Origin: Pseudomonadota bacterium
GTDB lineage: Bacteria; Pseudomonadota; Gammaproteobacteria; Burkholderiales; JAKAFK01
Direction: 5' to 3'
Length of the DNA stretch: 64,000 nucleotides
Assembly (NCBI GenBank): GCA_021817985.1
Contig: JAKAFK010000012.1
Span: 1-64,000 of the forward strand
Part shown: positions 35,753-45,900 of the stretch, one piece after another
Numbering within the stretch: the stretch's first letter is position 1
Layout: every line of letters begins with the position of its first letter
Notes under the pieces: model-generated
Told to the model about the DNA's origin: nothing
The model's input: only the letters and a program-made list of their open reading frames with translations
Databases searched by the model: none
Translations under genes and position numbers: made by a program

Positions 35753-37327
35753 ATGACCCTTGGGAACTTCATGAGCGGGCTGGCCCGCAGGACAGGTGTT
35801 GTGCCCTCGGCGAGCGGAGCCTCGCGGCGCACGGTTGCGATGGCTGTGCTTGTCGCCTGCTCGCTGGCGGCATGCAGCATTGGACCGACTTACCACAAGC
35901 CGGGTGCGCCTACTGTCGGCCGCTATACCGCGCATGCGGTCCCGGGCCGCACGATCGGTACGCCCGGCCCGGGCGGAACGTCTCAGCACCTGCATTATGG
36001 GGCGGCCGTCCCGGGGGCGTGGTGGGAGCTGTTCCGTGCACCGGCGCTGAACGACCTCGTGGCCCACGCCTTGGTGGCCAATCCCAGCGTGCAAAGTGCG
36101 ACTGCACACCTCAGGGCGGCCGAGCAAGCGTATCTTGCCCAGAAGGGGATTCTCTATCCGCAAGTGAATGCTGGGGCATCCGTCACCCGCGAACGCCCGG
36201 CGCCGATTTTCCCGGGAGAGAAACCGTTCCAGTTTACCGTCTATTCGGGCTCCTTGAATGTCACCTATTACCCGGACTTCTTCGGGGCCAACCGTGCGCT
36301 GCTGGCAGGGGCCAAGGCCCAGATCGATTACCAGAGGTTTGAGCGGGAGGCGAGCGATCTCACGTTGATTGGCAATGTGGCCTCCACGGCCGTGCGCATC
36401 GCCACTTTGCGCAAGGAGCTCAAGGCGGCGGAAGCGGTGGTCGCGAGTGACGAGGACCTGCTGCGCCTGACGACGGACCGCTATCGCCGGGGCGCTGAGG
36501 CCTATGATAGCGTGTTGACGCAGCAGGCGGCCTTGGCGGCCGCCCGGACCTCCCTGTCCCCCCTCAAGCTGCAGATGGCCCAGATGGTGCATGCGCTCGC
36601 CTTGCTGGAGGGCGAAGCTCCCGGTCAATTCAACATGCCGACGCTGACGCTGTCCGACATCTCGTTGCCGGTTGCGCTGCCGGTGAGCCTCCCTTCCACG
36701 CTGGCCGAACAGCGGCCTGACATCCGCGCCGCAGAAGCGCAGTTGAGGGCGGCCAATGCGTCGGTCAAGGTGGCGGCCGCCGAACGTTTTCCGCTTCTGA
36801 CGCTCTCCGCGTCGCTTGGCCGCTCCAGCCTGGATGCGAGCCAACTCTTCAGCCCGCAAAGCGCGATTTGGAATGTGGCAGGCGATCTTGTGGCCCCCAT
36901 CTTCCATGGGGGGACTTTGATTGCCAACGAGCGTGCGGCGAAGGCGCAGTATGCCGCGACGGATGCCGACTATCGCACTGTCGTGCTGGGTGCCCTGGGC
37001 CAGGTTGCCGATGCGCTTCGGGCTGTTGATCTGGATGCCCAGACGCTCAATGCCCAGTATCGCGCATGGCGCGCCTCGGGCAAGGCGCTCAAGCTCGCCC
37101 GCGCGGCCTACGAGCAGGGCGCGACCGACTATCTCTCCCTTCTGGCGGCAGAAATCAATTACCAGAACGCGGCGATTCCCTATGCTCAGGCGCAGGGGCA
37201 GCGTTATCTGGATACGATCAGCCTGTTTGTGGCCCTAGGCGGCGGTTGGTGGCAGGATCTCGGCAAGCCGCCGGCACCGGCATCGGTTCCCGTGGCGGCG
37301 GCAACGGATGCCGGAGGGCACCGGTGA
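35753..37327 (+). CDS. RND efflux outer-membrane lipoprotein (NodT/OprM family)
   Basis: 524 residues. A lipoprotein signal (VAMAVLVACSLAACSIGP; lipobox LAAC) is followed by YHKPGAP and two outer-membrane efflux repeats of the TolC fold (WWELFRAPALNDLVAHALVANPSVQSA..., TLAEQRPDIRAAEAQLRAANASVKVAAAERFP). It forms the outer-membrane channel of the tripartite pump encoded with the next two genes. The start is uncertain: 35753 is the first ATG, 35771 an alternative, and neither has a strong ribosome site. First gene of the operon. Confidence 0.93.
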   Translation: MTLGNFMSGLARRTGVVPSASGASRRTVAMAVLVACSLAACSIGPTYHKPGAPTVGRYTAHAVPGRTIGTPGPGGTSQHLHYGAAVPGAWWELFRAPALNDLVAHALVANPSVQSATAHLRAAEQAYLAQKGILYPQVNAGASVTRERPAPIFPGEKPFQFTVYSGSLNVTYYPDFFGANRALLAGAKAQIDYQRFEREASDLTLIGNVASTAVRIATLRKELKAAEAVVASDEDLLRLTTDRYRRGAEAYDSVLTQQAALAAARTSLSPLKLQMAQMVHALALLEGEAPGQFNMPTLTLSDISLPVALPVSLPSTLAEQRPDIRAAEAQLRAANASVKVAAAERFPLLTLSASLGRSSLDASQLFSPQSAIWNVAGDLVAPIFHGGTLIANERAAKAQYAATDADYRTVVLGALGQVADALRAVDLDAQTLNAQYRAWRASGKALKLARAAYEQGATDYLSLLAAEINYQNAAIPYAQAQGQRYLDTISLFVALGGGWWQDLGKPPAPASVPVAAATDAGGHR

Positions 37328-37439
37328 GGGTGTCGCGATGGCGGGAAAGACGGTGCGAGGGCACCGTGGTGGCACGGAGGGAAAAGTTGGCGCTCATTTT
37401 TGACTACCCGGAAGTCGGGTGCATTCTGCGAGGTCCTCG

Positions 37440-38528
37440 GTGAAAGTCCGCATGATCCTGATGATAGTGATCGTCGTCCTGGTGTTCGGCGGCATCTTCG
37501 CGTGGCGCGCCTATGAAGGGCGTCGCGCGATGCTTATGATGCGTTCGCACCCGATGCCCCCTGCGCCGGTGACGGTGAGCCGCGTACGCGAGGAGCAGTG
37601 GTCGCCGCACCTGTCTGCGGTCGGTAGCCTGAAGGCGGTTCAGGGCGTGAACGTCACCGCTCAGTCGGGCGGCCTCATCGTGGGCATCCAGTTCCGTTCC
37701 GGCATGCCGGTCCGGCAAGGGGCCGTTCTCGTCCGTCTGAACGACAACACGCAGCGTGCCCAGCTGGCCGTCGATCGGGCGCAGGCCGCGCTGGCGCGCG
37801 TGAACCTTTCGCGGGATGAGGGCTTGTACCGCCTCCACGAGGTCAGTCGCGCACAACTGGACACCGACCGGGCAAATGAGAAGAGTGCCGCGGCGAAGGT
37901 GGCCCAAGACCAAGCGGTGCTGGCCAATCTCAACGTCGTGGCGCCGTTTGGCGGACGACTGGGTATCCGTCAGGTCGATATGGGCCAATACATTGCGCCC
38001 GGCACCGAGATCGTCACGCTACAGACCGACAATCCCTTGTATGTCGAGTTTTCCTTGCCACAAAATGAACTGGGCAGCCTGCGGGTGGGCGATCGGATCC
38101 ACGTGAGCGTCGATGCCTTCAAGAACAGCATCTTCTCCGGAAAGATCGACGCCATCAGCTCTGCCGTGGACCCGCAGACCCGCAACATCGCCGTCCAGGG
38201 CATTGTTGCCAATCCGGGCCATAAGCTGACGCCCGGCATGTTTGGCGATGTGGAAGTGGTCCTGCCTCAGCGGCGCAAGGTACTGGCCATCCCCGCTCTG
38301 GCCATTTCGTACAACACTTATGGCGATTACGTGTTCGTGGTCGAAAAGAAAACGGTGCACGGGCATGCCGTCTTGACGGTAGTGGAGCGGTCGGTCGAAG
38401 TCGGGACGCAGCAGGGCCCTGACGTGGAAGTGCTGCGAGGCCTCAAGGCAGGCGAGGAGGTGGTCACCTCCGGACAGCTCAACGTTCATCCGGGCATGCC
38501 GATCACCGTGGTGCGTGCCGCCGCATAG
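37440..38528 (+). CDS. RND efflux periplasmic adaptor (membrane fusion protein)
   Basis: 362 residues from GTG 37440, which follows GAGG; an earlier in-frame GTG lacks a site. One N-terminal anchor helix (MILMIVIVVLVFGGIFAW), then the usual adaptor order: beta-barrel/lipoyl half-motif (VGSLKAVQGVNVTAQSGGLI), coiled-coil hairpin (about 95-145), second lipoyl half (NVVAPFGGRLGIRQVDMGQYI), beta-barrel and membrane-proximal domain (QRRKVLAIPALAI). It bridges the inner-membrane pump and the channel. 19 bp ahead of the pump gene. Confidence 0.93.
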   Translation: MKVRMILMIVIVVLVFGGIFAWRAYEGRRAMLMMRSHPMPPAPVTVSRVREEQWSPHLSAVGSLKAVQGVNVTAQSGGLIVGIQFRSGMPVRQGAVLVRLNDNTQRAQLAVDRAQAALARVNLSRDEGLYRLHEVSRAQLDTDRANEKSAAAKVAQDQAVLANLNVVAPFGGRLGIRQVDMGQYIAPGTEIVTLQTDNPLYVEFSLPQNELGSLRVGDRIHVSVDAFKNSIFSGKIDAISSAVDPQTRNIAVQGIVANPGHKLTPGMFGDVEVVLPQRRKVLAIPALAISYNTYGDYVFVVEKKTVHGHAVLTVVERSVEVGTQQGPDVEVLRGLKAGEEVVTSGQLNVHPGMPITVVRAAA

Positions 38529-38547
38529 GCAAAGGCAAAGGGGCCCC

Positions 38548-41500
38548 ATGCGTTTCGCCGATTTCTTCATCCGCCGCCCTGCGCTGGCGACGGCGCTCAA
38601 TCTCGCCATTCTGTTGGTGGGCCTGCGGGCCGTGGGGCTGATGAGCATCAGCCAATTCCCGCACACCAACAATACCCTCGTTACCGTGACCACCGCCTAT
38701 CCCGGTGCGGATCCGGCGACGGTCAAGGGATTCATCACCACGCCGTTGGAGAAGGCCGTAGGCTCGGCGCCCGACATCGATTACATGACGGCGACCAGCG
38801 CGGAAGGTAACTCGACCATTTCCGTCTACATGCGGCTCAATGCCGATCCCAATGCGGCGGTGGCGCAGATTCAGTCCAAGGTCAATCAGGTACTCAACCA
38901 ATTGCCCGCGGGCAGTCAACTCCCGGTGATCCAAGAGACGGTGGGGCAGAGCACTGCGCTCATGTATCTCGCGTTCAATAGCAAGACCTTGTCGAATCAG
39001 CAGATCATCGACTATCTGACGCGCGTGGCCGTTCCCCAGCTTCAATCCGTCCCGGGCGTGGGGGAGGCGGAAGTGCTCCCGGCGGGCACCTCCGGTACCG
39101 GAAACGAGTTCGCGCTGCGCGTCTGGCTCGATCCGCACCGCCTCGCGGCGTATGGCCTCACGCCGGCGCAGGTGAGCACGGCGCTTGCTGCCAACAACTT
39201 TGTGGCGGCGATCGGACAGGTCCGTGGCCCCTACATTCAGTACAACATCACGAGCAATACCGGGCTCCACAGCGTCGCCGAATTCAAGGATCTCGTTGTC
39301 GCGGTGATCCATGGCACGCCCATCCATCTCGCAGACCTTGGGCAGGTCAAGCTGGGCGCGGAAAACTACGACACTTCGTTCTGGATGAACGGCAAGGTGG
39401 CGGCCGCAGTCGGTATTTTTCCGACGCCGCAGGCTAATGCCCTGGATGTGGCCAACGGCGTCAAGAAGGCCCTCGCCCAGCTGAAGACCGAACTGCCGCC
39501 GGGAATCCACGCGGAAGTCGCCTTCAATGCGGCCGACTTCATCCAAGCCTCGATCTCGGACGTGACCCGTACCATGCTGATTACGCTCGGCGTCGTGGTT
39601 CTGGTCATTTTCATGTTCCTGGGCTCCTTGCGCACCATGATCATTCCCGGGGTCGCGATTCCGCTGTCGCTGACGGGTGCGGCCTTCCTCGCCTATATGC
39701 TGGGGTACAACATCAATCTGCTGACCCTGCTCGCGCTGGTGCTCGCCATTGGACTCGTGGTGGACGACGCGATTGTGGTCGTCGAGAACGTCCATCGCCA
39801 CCTGGAAGCCGGGATGAGTCCCCTGGATTCGGCGCTTGCCACCGGGCGGGAGCTCGCCGGACCGATCGTCGTGATGTCGACCACGCTGGTGGCCGTGTTC
39901 GCGCCGGTGGGGTTCATGGGGGGCCTCACGGGGGCGCTCTTCACGCCGTTTGCCTTTACCCTCGCGGCGAGCGTGCTGGTCTCCATGGTGGTGGCGTTGA
40001 CCTTTTCTCCCATGTTGTGCTCGATCACGTTGAAAGGCGGGCGCCAAGGGCGCCTTGCCACCTGGCTGGAGGAGGGGTATACCTGGCTGCGCAAGGGTTA
40101 TGAGCGCGTCTTGCACCGTGTGCTCGATTATCGCCCGATCCTGTTGGTGTTCGCGTTCATGATCATCGTCGTGAGTTTTTTCCTGTTTCAGGGCACCAAG
40201 AAGGAGCTGGCGCCGACCGAGGACCAGGGGATTTTGTTCGTGCAGGCCACGGCGCCTCCGACGGCCACCCTCCAGTATGTGGAAAAATATGCGCACCAAC
40301 TCATCAAGGTGTTCAACTCCTTCCCGGAGACGGCGGGTACGTTTATCGCCAATGGCCTGTCTTTTGGGGGTGCCGGATCGCATAACGGGCTGATTGGCGG
40401 CATGCACCTGACCCTCTGGAGCCAGCGCAAGCTGACGCAAATGCAGCTCCTGCCGATGGTGCAAGCGCGCGTGAGGTCCATCACGGGATTCCAGACCGCG
40501 ATTTTCCCGCTGCCGTCTCTGCCCGGTGCGACCGGGGGTCCGCCAGTCCAATTTGTCATTGCGTCGGCAAACGGGAACTATGCGCAGATCAACCATGTTG
40601 CTGACGAGGTGATTCAGCGGGCGCAGGCGAGCGGCATGTTCCTTTTTGCCACCAAGGATCTGAAGTACGACGATCCCCAGGTCGTCGTCCAGATTCATCG
40701 GAACATGGCCGCCACGCTCGGGCTCACCATGCAGGATGTCGCCCGGGACCTGGAGCCCTTGCTGGGCGGAAATTATATCAACTGGTTCAGCATGGGCGGG
40801 CGCAGCTACCAAGTGATCCCCCAGGTGCCGGACGCCTACCGCGCGACCCCTGACTGGCTGAAGCAGTACTATATTCAGACCGCGCAGGGGAAGCTGGTTC
40901 CCCTCTCGACCGTCGTGAGCCTGAAGCGGGAGGTTCAACCCGAATTTCTGCCCGAATTCCAGCAGCTCGCATCGGCCACGATTCAGGCCATTCCGGCACC
41001 GGGAGTCACGCTGGGGCAGGCGCTGGACACCATGCGTACCGAGGCGAAGGCGGTGATGCCTTCGGGGTTCAAGATCGACTACGCCAGTGAATCTCGCCAA
41101 TACATGCAGCAAGGCAGTACGATCGCGGTCACTTTCGCGCTGGCGGTCATCCTGATCTACCTTCTGCTGGTGGCCCAATTCGAAAGTTTCCGGGATCCTC
41201 TGGTGGTGATGTTCACCGTTCCGATGTCGGTGTGCGGGGCGCTTATCTTCCTGTTCCTCGGGTTTGCGACGCTCAACATCTATACCGAGATGGGGCTGGT
41301 GACGCTGCTTGGGCTCATCACCAAGCAGGGCATTTTGGTGGTGCAGTTCGCCAATGAACTGCAGCGCACCGAGGGGCTGTCGCCGCGGGAAGCCGTGGAG
41401 AAGGCCGCGGGCATCCGGTTGCGTCCGATCCTGATGACCACCGCGGCCATGGTGGTGGGCGTGATCCCGATGGTGCTGGCGAGTGGGGCCGGGGCCGTGA

Positions 41501-41634
41501 GCCGCCACGACATGGGGCTCGTCATCGCCACCGGCCTGGCCCTGGGTTCCTTCTTCTCCCTCTTCGTCGTGCCCGCCATGTATCTCTACCTCGGGAAAAC
41601 GCGCAACGCGACGGCAAAGGAGCAGACGGCCTGA
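38548..41634 (+). CDS. RND multidrug efflux permease (AcrB/HAE-1 type)
   Basis: 1028 residues from ATG 38548 behind AAAGGGG. Twelve predicted helices and two large periplasmic loops. FIRRPALATALNLAILLVGLRA opens helix 1; helix 4 carries the proton-relay Asp pair (GLVVDDAIVVVEN); GMSPLDSALATGRELAGPIVVMSTTLVAVFAPVGFMGG is the following conserved cytoplasmic/TM segment. The protein exports small molecules using the proton gradient; hydrophobic-substrate HAE-1 type is favoured over heavy-metal HME type because the metal-site signatures are absent. Substrate unknown. Last gene of the operon. Confidence 0.95.
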   Translation: MRFADFFIRRPALATALNLAILLVGLRAVGLMSISQFPHTNNTLVTVTTAYPGADPATVKGFITTPLEKAVGSAPDIDYMTATSAEGNSTISVYMRLNADPNAAVAQIQSKVNQVLNQLPAGSQLPVIQETVGQSTALMYLAFNSKTLSNQQIIDYLTRVAVPQLQSVPGVGEAEVLPAGTSGTGNEFALRVWLDPHRLAAYGLTPAQVSTALAANNFVAAIGQVRGPYIQYNITSNTGLHSVAEFKDLVVAVIHGTPIHLADLGQVKLGAENYDTSFWMNGKVAAAVGIFPTPQANALDVANGVKKALAQLKTELPPGIHAEVAFNAADFIQASISDVTRTMLITLGVVVLVIFMFLGSLRTMIIPGVAIPLSLTGAAFLAYMLGYNINLLTLLALVLAIGLVVDDAIVVVENVHRHLEAGMSPLDSALATGRELAGPIVVMSTTLVAVFAPVGFMGGLTGALFTPFAFTLAASVLVSMVVALTFSPMLCSITLKGGRQGRLATWLEEGYTWLRKGYERVLHRVLDYRPILLVFAFMIIVVSFFLFQGTKKELAPTEDQGILFVQATAPPTATLQYVEKYAHQLIKVFNSFPETAGTFIANGLSFGGAGSHNGLIGGMHLTLWSQRKLTQMQLLPMVQARVRSITGFQTAIFPLPSLPGATGGPPVQFVIASANGNYAQINHVADEVIQRAQASGMFLFATKDLKYDDPQVVVQIHRNMAATLGLTMQDVARDLEPLLGGNYINWFSMGGRSYQVIPQVPDAYRATPDWLKQYYIQTAQGKLVPLSTVVSLKREVQPEFLPEFQQLASATIQAIPAPGVTLGQALDTMRTEAKAVMPSGFKIDYASESRQYMQQGSTIAVTFALAVILIYLLLVAQFESFRDPLVVMFTVPMSVCGALIFLFLGFATLNIYTEMGLVTLLGLITKQGILVVQFANELQRTEGLSPREAVEKAAGIRLRPILMTTAAMVVGVIPMVLASGAGAVSRHDMGLVIATGLALGSFFSLFVVPAMYLYLGKTRNATAKEQTA

Positions 41635-41953
41635 CCGTGAGCGCAACTCCCTTGCAGGAGTCAAGCCATTGTTTCTGCGGACGGTCCGCTTCCGGCTACC
41701 GTTCTTGTGCAGGGAAGTGCCAAATTCGGGCAAAAGATTTTCGCCACCGCTCCGATAGTTCATCAATGGGTGCCTACCCGCCGCCTACCGGCCCTGCAAA
41801 CGCCGCAGGATCCTTTGAATCCGCTCCAACCGCCGCGTGCATGGCGCTCGGGTGTTTGCGGATCGGGCGCCTCGGTGGCGACTCGCGGCGCATGAGGGCG
41901 AGGCGCCATGGCATGGTGCGGCCCGCATCGCCAAGCCTCTTCGCGCAAACGAG
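41635..41953. other. 319-bp stretch between RND operon and REC-HD-GYP gene
   Basis: No supported gene; the frame that opens here is only the non-conserved upstream extension of the next gene. No terminator hairpin or promoter pair was confidently seen. Confidence 0.4.
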
Positions 41954-43912
41954 ATGATAATGAAACTTGCCGCCGCAAAATCTCCCACCCGCATCCTTCT
42001 GCTGGAGGATGCGCCGGCCGATGCGGCACTCGTCGAGCGCGAGTTGCGCCGCGCGGACTTCGACTATGTCCTCAAGCGCGTGGAAACGCGCGAGGCCTTC
42101 CAGGCGGCACTGGCGGAGTTCCGCCCGGACATCGTGCTTTCCGACTACCGCTTGCCGAGTTTCGACGGATTATCCGCGCTGGAGATCGTTCGACGGGAGC
42201 ATCCGAACCTGCCTGTGATCATGGTGACCGGCGATCTGCCCGACATCAAGGCCGTCGACCTTCTCTACGCGGGTGCTCGCGACTATGTGCTCAAGGACCG
42301 TTTGGCGCGGCTGGTGCCGGCCATCCACCGGGTGCTGTCCGGGGAGGAGGGGGAGGATGCGCGAAAGGCGACCGAGGAACGGTTGCGTGACGCGCTGACC
42401 CAGCTCAATCTTTTTCGGGCCCTGATCGACCATTCCAACGACGGCATCGCGGTGCTGGACCGTGCGACCCTGCGTTTCTTGGACGCCAATGATCGCTTTT
42501 GCAGCAACCTGGGCTACAGCTGCGAGGAATTGCGGGCGCTCGACGTGCGTGCCATCAATCCTCAGTCGACGGCGGAATTTCGGGCGGCGATCATGCAGGA
42601 CTTGCTGACGTCGGGCAGTGCGCGTTTCGAGACTTTCCACCGCCGCAAGGACGGCTCCGAGTTTCCGGTCGACGTCAGCTCGCGGCTGGTGGAGCTCGAT
42701 CGCTCCTACATCGTGAGCATCGTGCGTGATGCGACGGAGCGCAAGCGGGCAGAAGCGCAGTTGTTCGAGCTCAATCGCGGCCTTCGCATGCTGAGCAACG
42801 GCAATCGCACCGTGCTGCACGCACAGACTGAAGAGGCGCTGATGCAGGACATGTGCCAAGTCGTCGTGACGCACGGGGGCTATCCTTTGTGCTGGCTGGG
42901 GCTTGTGCAGGACGAGAATAGACGGGTGAAACCGGTCGCCATCGCAGGGGACGCCAAGGACTACGTCGGGTCCCTCGACGCGACGTGGGATGACGAACTG
43001 CACGGCCGTGGCCCGGCAGGGCTTGCCATACGCAGCGGCGAAACACAGATCGTCGGCGACATCCAGACGGACCTTCGTATGTTGCCCTGGCGCGAACGCG
43101 CAGGGCAACATGGATTTGCTTCCATGATTTCTCTGCCGCTGCGGGAGCACGGCAGGACCATTGGCGTGTTGCTGATCTATTCGGCGCAGGCCCATGCGTT
43201 TGCGGCCGAATCTGTCGCCCTCCTGGAGGAGATGGCCGCCGATCTTGCCTTCGGGCTCGTCAACCTGCATACCCGTCATGAACGCGACGAGGCCGTCAAA
43301 GAGAGCAGCCGTTATGCCGAGAAGCTGCGCCAGAGCATGGAATGCACGCTGCAGGCCATCTCCGCGACGGTGGAGATGCGCGACCCCTACACGGCGGGGC
43401 ATCAACGGCGGGTAGCGAGACTCGCCGCTGCGATCGGGCGCGAACTGGGTTGGGATGCCGAGCGGATCCATGGGTTGTTCCTGGCCGGCATCGTGCATGA
43501 TCTGGGCAAGATCTATGTTCCGGCCGAAATTCTCAGCAAGCCGGGACGCCTGACCGACCTGGAGTATGGACTGATCAAGATCCACCCGCAGACCGGCCAC
43601 GAGATACTGAAGGACATCGAATTTCCATGGCCCATTGCGGCGGTGCTTCTGCAGCACCACGAGCGCCTAGACGGCAGTGGCTATCCGAATGGCCTGAAGG
43701 GCAATGAAATTCTTCCGGAAGCAAAGATCCTCGCAGTCGCTGACACGGTGGAAGCCATGTGGTCGCATCGCCCATACCGGCCCGGGCTAGGGCTGGAGGC
43801 GGGCCTCGACGAAATCGTCCGACAACGGGGTGTCAAATTCGACTCCGATGCGGTGGATGCGTGCGTCAGGCTATTCCGTGAGCGTGGATACGTGATTGCG
43901 GAACCGGCCTGA
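41954..43912 (+). CDS. REC-PAS-GAF-HD-GYP c-di-GMP phosphodiesterase-type response regulator
   Basis: 652 residues from ATG 41954. Receiver (about 10-130; RILLLEDAPADAALVE, acceptor in IVLSDYRLP, K in YVLKDRL), PAS (about 150-265; ALIDHSNDGIAVLDR), GAF (about 290-445) and HD-GYP (about 460-650) with HDLGK and HHERLDGSGYPNGLKGNEI, so the GYP motif and metal-binding His/Asp residues are intact. HD-GYP domains degrade c-di-GMP to GMP or pGpG. The upstream extension of the frame lacks a ribosome site. A sensor kinase follows on the same strand and is its likely phosphodonor. Confidence 0.94.
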   Translation: MIMKLAAAKSPTRILLLEDAPADAALVERELRRADFDYVLKRVETREAFQAALAEFRPDIVLSDYRLPSFDGLSALEIVRREHPNLPVIMVTGDLPDIKAVDLLYAGARDYVLKDRLARLVPAIHRVLSGEEGEDARKATEERLRDALTQLNLFRALIDHSNDGIAVLDRATLRFLDANDRFCSNLGYSCEELRALDVRAINPQSTAEFRAAIMQDLLTSGSARFETFHRRKDGSEFPVDVSSRLVELDRSYIVSIVRDATERKRAEAQLFELNRGLRMLSNGNRTVLHAQTEEALMQDMCQVVVTHGGYPLCWLGLVQDENRRVKPVAIAGDAKDYVGSLDATWDDELHGRGPAGLAIRSGETQIVGDIQTDLRMLPWRERAGQHGFASMISLPLREHGRTIGVLLIYSAQAHAFAAESVALLEEMAADLAFGLVNLHTRHERDEAVKESSRYAEKLRQSMECTLQAISATVEMRDPYTAGHQRRVARLAAAIGRELGWDAERIHGLFLAGIVHDLGKIYVPAEILSKPGRLTDLEYGLIKIHPQTGHEILKDIEFPWPIAAVLLQHHERLDGSGYPNGLKGNEILPEAKILAVADTVEAMWSHRPYRPGLGLEAGLDEIVRQRGVKFDSDAVDACVRLFRERGYVIAEPA

Positions 43913-43996
43913 TCGGGCGCGGCTTCCGCATCCTCCTGCGATTCTCTGACACAGACTGTCTACACTTCAAGATAGGGAATCGTACGTCGGCGCCAA

Positions 43997-45895
43997 GTGC
44001 TGTTCGGTTCAAGCGTCGGCGTCATCCTCCGAGGCACCCGGCGCGAGTCCTTTTGCTCTGAGAGGCACAGGGGCGCCGTGGCCCGGTCTGCCGCTCATGT
44101 GCGCCATGATGGCGTGTCCTGTTTCAATCAAGGAGATCGCCACACGAACTTCTCCGTCTCATTCGCGTCGAGAAAGGCGGGAACGCCCCTAGGCTTGGCC
44201 TTCCGCTGGTGGCTCGCTTTGCTTCTCCTGTTCGTGGTGGCCTATGCGGCGAGCGCATGGGTGGCGGTCAAGAAGCACGAAGAAGACCAGCTGCTGCGGC
44301 TCAGTGAATATGCAGCGAATGTCGCCGAAAGTTTTTTCGCCCGCTATGCCAGCAGCGAGTACCTTCTTGGACGGCAACTGCAGGATGCGGGTGGACTGGC
44401 CGATCCCTTGCGCGCGTTGCGTCTCGTCGAGCGATTCAAGCAGGCCAACGGTGATGTCGAATCGATCAACATCATCGCCCCGAACGGCCAGATTCTGCTG
44501 TCGTCCCTGAAGGCCCCCGGCGCGCACCTGCCCTCTTTGCGCTCCAATCCTTTCGTGTGGAGCGAGTTCCAGCAGACGTTGCGGTCCACCGATCTGCGCA
44601 TCCTCAGGCCGCACCTGGGCCTCATTTCCGGACACTGGATCGTGCCGTTGCAGTATCCGCTGCGCGATGCCCATGGTCGCCTGCTGTTTGTCGTGTCGGT
44701 TGCGATCAGTGTCGAGAACGAGCAGGTGCTGTGGCGATACCTTCCGCGCCCGCCCGGGGCTGCCATCGGCCTGATGCGAAATGACGGCTACCTGATCAGC
44801 CGCTGGCCTGCCGCGTATAGACCGCAGGTCACGTACGGGGTGGCGCGCCAAGGGATCGTCGCACGGACGCTGCGGGCGCAACCGGGGGCGGTGAGCGGAT
44901 TGCTGGAGGGGCGGACCGATCTGCCCGACGACATACGGCTCGGCGCCTTCCATCGCCTTCGATATCCGCTGGTGGCATTCGTCGTGATGCCTCTTCGGGT
45001 GTTATGGAGCGCATGGCTGAGCCGTATCGAGGTGGCCTTCGTCCTCGTGGTGGCGATGGCGACGGCGGGTTTTGGGGTCTATCGGGCATCGGCCCGCTGG
45101 CAGGAGGAAGCCGAACGCGAACGGCAACGGGCGAACGATGAAATCCGGAGCCTCAACAAGGCGCTCGAGGAGCGCGTGGCTCAGCGCACGAGCGCACTGC
45201 AGGCCGCCAACGACGAGTTGGAGAGTTTCAGCTACAGCGTTTCCCACGACCTGCGGGCGCCGCTCCACATCATCAGCGGCTTCGGCCAGATCCTGGTGGA
45301 GGATTACGCCGATTCGCTCGGGCCGGAAGGGCGTGAGCATCTGAACAATATCATCGCCGCATCCAACCGGATGGGAGAGCTCATCGACGACCTGCTGCAG
45401 CTGTCTCGTCTCTCTCGCGCCGGCTTATCTCGCACCCGCGTCTCCTTGAGCGAACTGGCCCAGCGTGTGGCCACGGGACTCGCAGACAGCGAGCCCCAAC
45501 GGGAGGTGGAATGGGTCATCGCAGCCGATATCCAAGCCGAGGGGGACCCTCACCTTCTTCAGATCGCGCTGGAGAATTTGCTGCGTAACGCCTGGAAGTT
45601 TACTGGGAAGCGCGCCCATGCGCGCATCGAGTTTGGCCGGTTGGAACAAGACGGCGAGAACGTCTATTTCGTGCGCGACAATGGGGCAGGCTTCGACATG
45701 GCCTATGCGGACAAACTGTTCAAGCCCTTCCAGCGCCTTCACTCGGCCAGTGAGTTCGAGGGAATGGGGATCGGGCTTGCGACGGTCGCGCGCATTATGC
45801 GCCGTCACGGGGGGCGGGTGTGGGCGGAAGGCGCGCCGGACGCAGGGGCGACATTCTACTTCACGCTGGGCTCCCCGTCGTCCGGGGAGTCTTGA
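43997..45895 (+). CDS. Membrane sensor histidine kinase with periplasmic dCache-like domain
   Basis: 632 residues from the first GTG; the true start is unclear and may be GTG 44114 or a codon nearer the first helix, since the N-terminal ~65 residues look non-coding. First helix WWLALLLLFVVAYAASAWVAV, a ~240-residue extracytoplasmic sensor (ESINIIAPNGQILLSS...; dCache type), second helix (VAFVLVVAMATAGFGVY), coiled coil, HisKA (SVSHDLRAPLH), HATPase (ENLLRNAWKFT, DNGAGFDM, GMGIGLATV). Its kinase core is very like that of the kinase at 21561-23303. It follows the REC-HD-GYP gene by 84 bp. Confidence 0.9.
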   Translation: MLFGSSVGVILRGTRRESFCSERHRGAVARSAAHVRHDGVSCFNQGDRHTNFSVSFASRKAGTPLGLAFRWWLALLLLFVVAYAASAWVAVKKHEEDQLLRLSEYAANVAESFFARYASSEYLLGRQLQDAGGLADPLRALRLVERFKQANGDVESINIIAPNGQILLSSLKAPGAHLPSLRSNPFVWSEFQQTLRSTDLRILRPHLGLISGHWIVPLQYPLRDAHGRLLFVVSVAISVENEQVLWRYLPRPPGAAIGLMRNDGYLISRWPAAYRPQVTYGVARQGIVARTLRAQPGAVSGLLEGRTDLPDDIRLGAFHRLRYPLVAFVVMPLRVLWSAWLSRIEVAFVLVVAMATAGFGVYRASARWQEEAERERQRANDEIRSLNKALEERVAQRTSALQAANDELESFSYSVSHDLRAPLHIISGFGQILVEDYADSLGPEGREHLNNIIAASNRMGELIDDLLQLSRLSRAGLSRTRVSLSELAQRVATGLADSEPQREVEWVIAADIQAEGDPHLLQIALENLLRNAWKFTGKRAHARIEFGRLEQDGENVYFVRDNGAGFDMAYADKLFKPFQRLHSASEFEGMGIGLATVARIMRRHGGRVWAEGAPDAGATFYFTLGSPSSGES

Positions 45896-45900
45896 ACGCG

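Noticed and set aside
38503-41766. Very long minus-strand open frame (about 1087 codons) opposite the RND permease
   Set aside because: It is Arg/His/Glu-rich with no domain, an antisense shadow of a high-GC gene; the plus-strand frame is an unmistakable AcrB-type pump.
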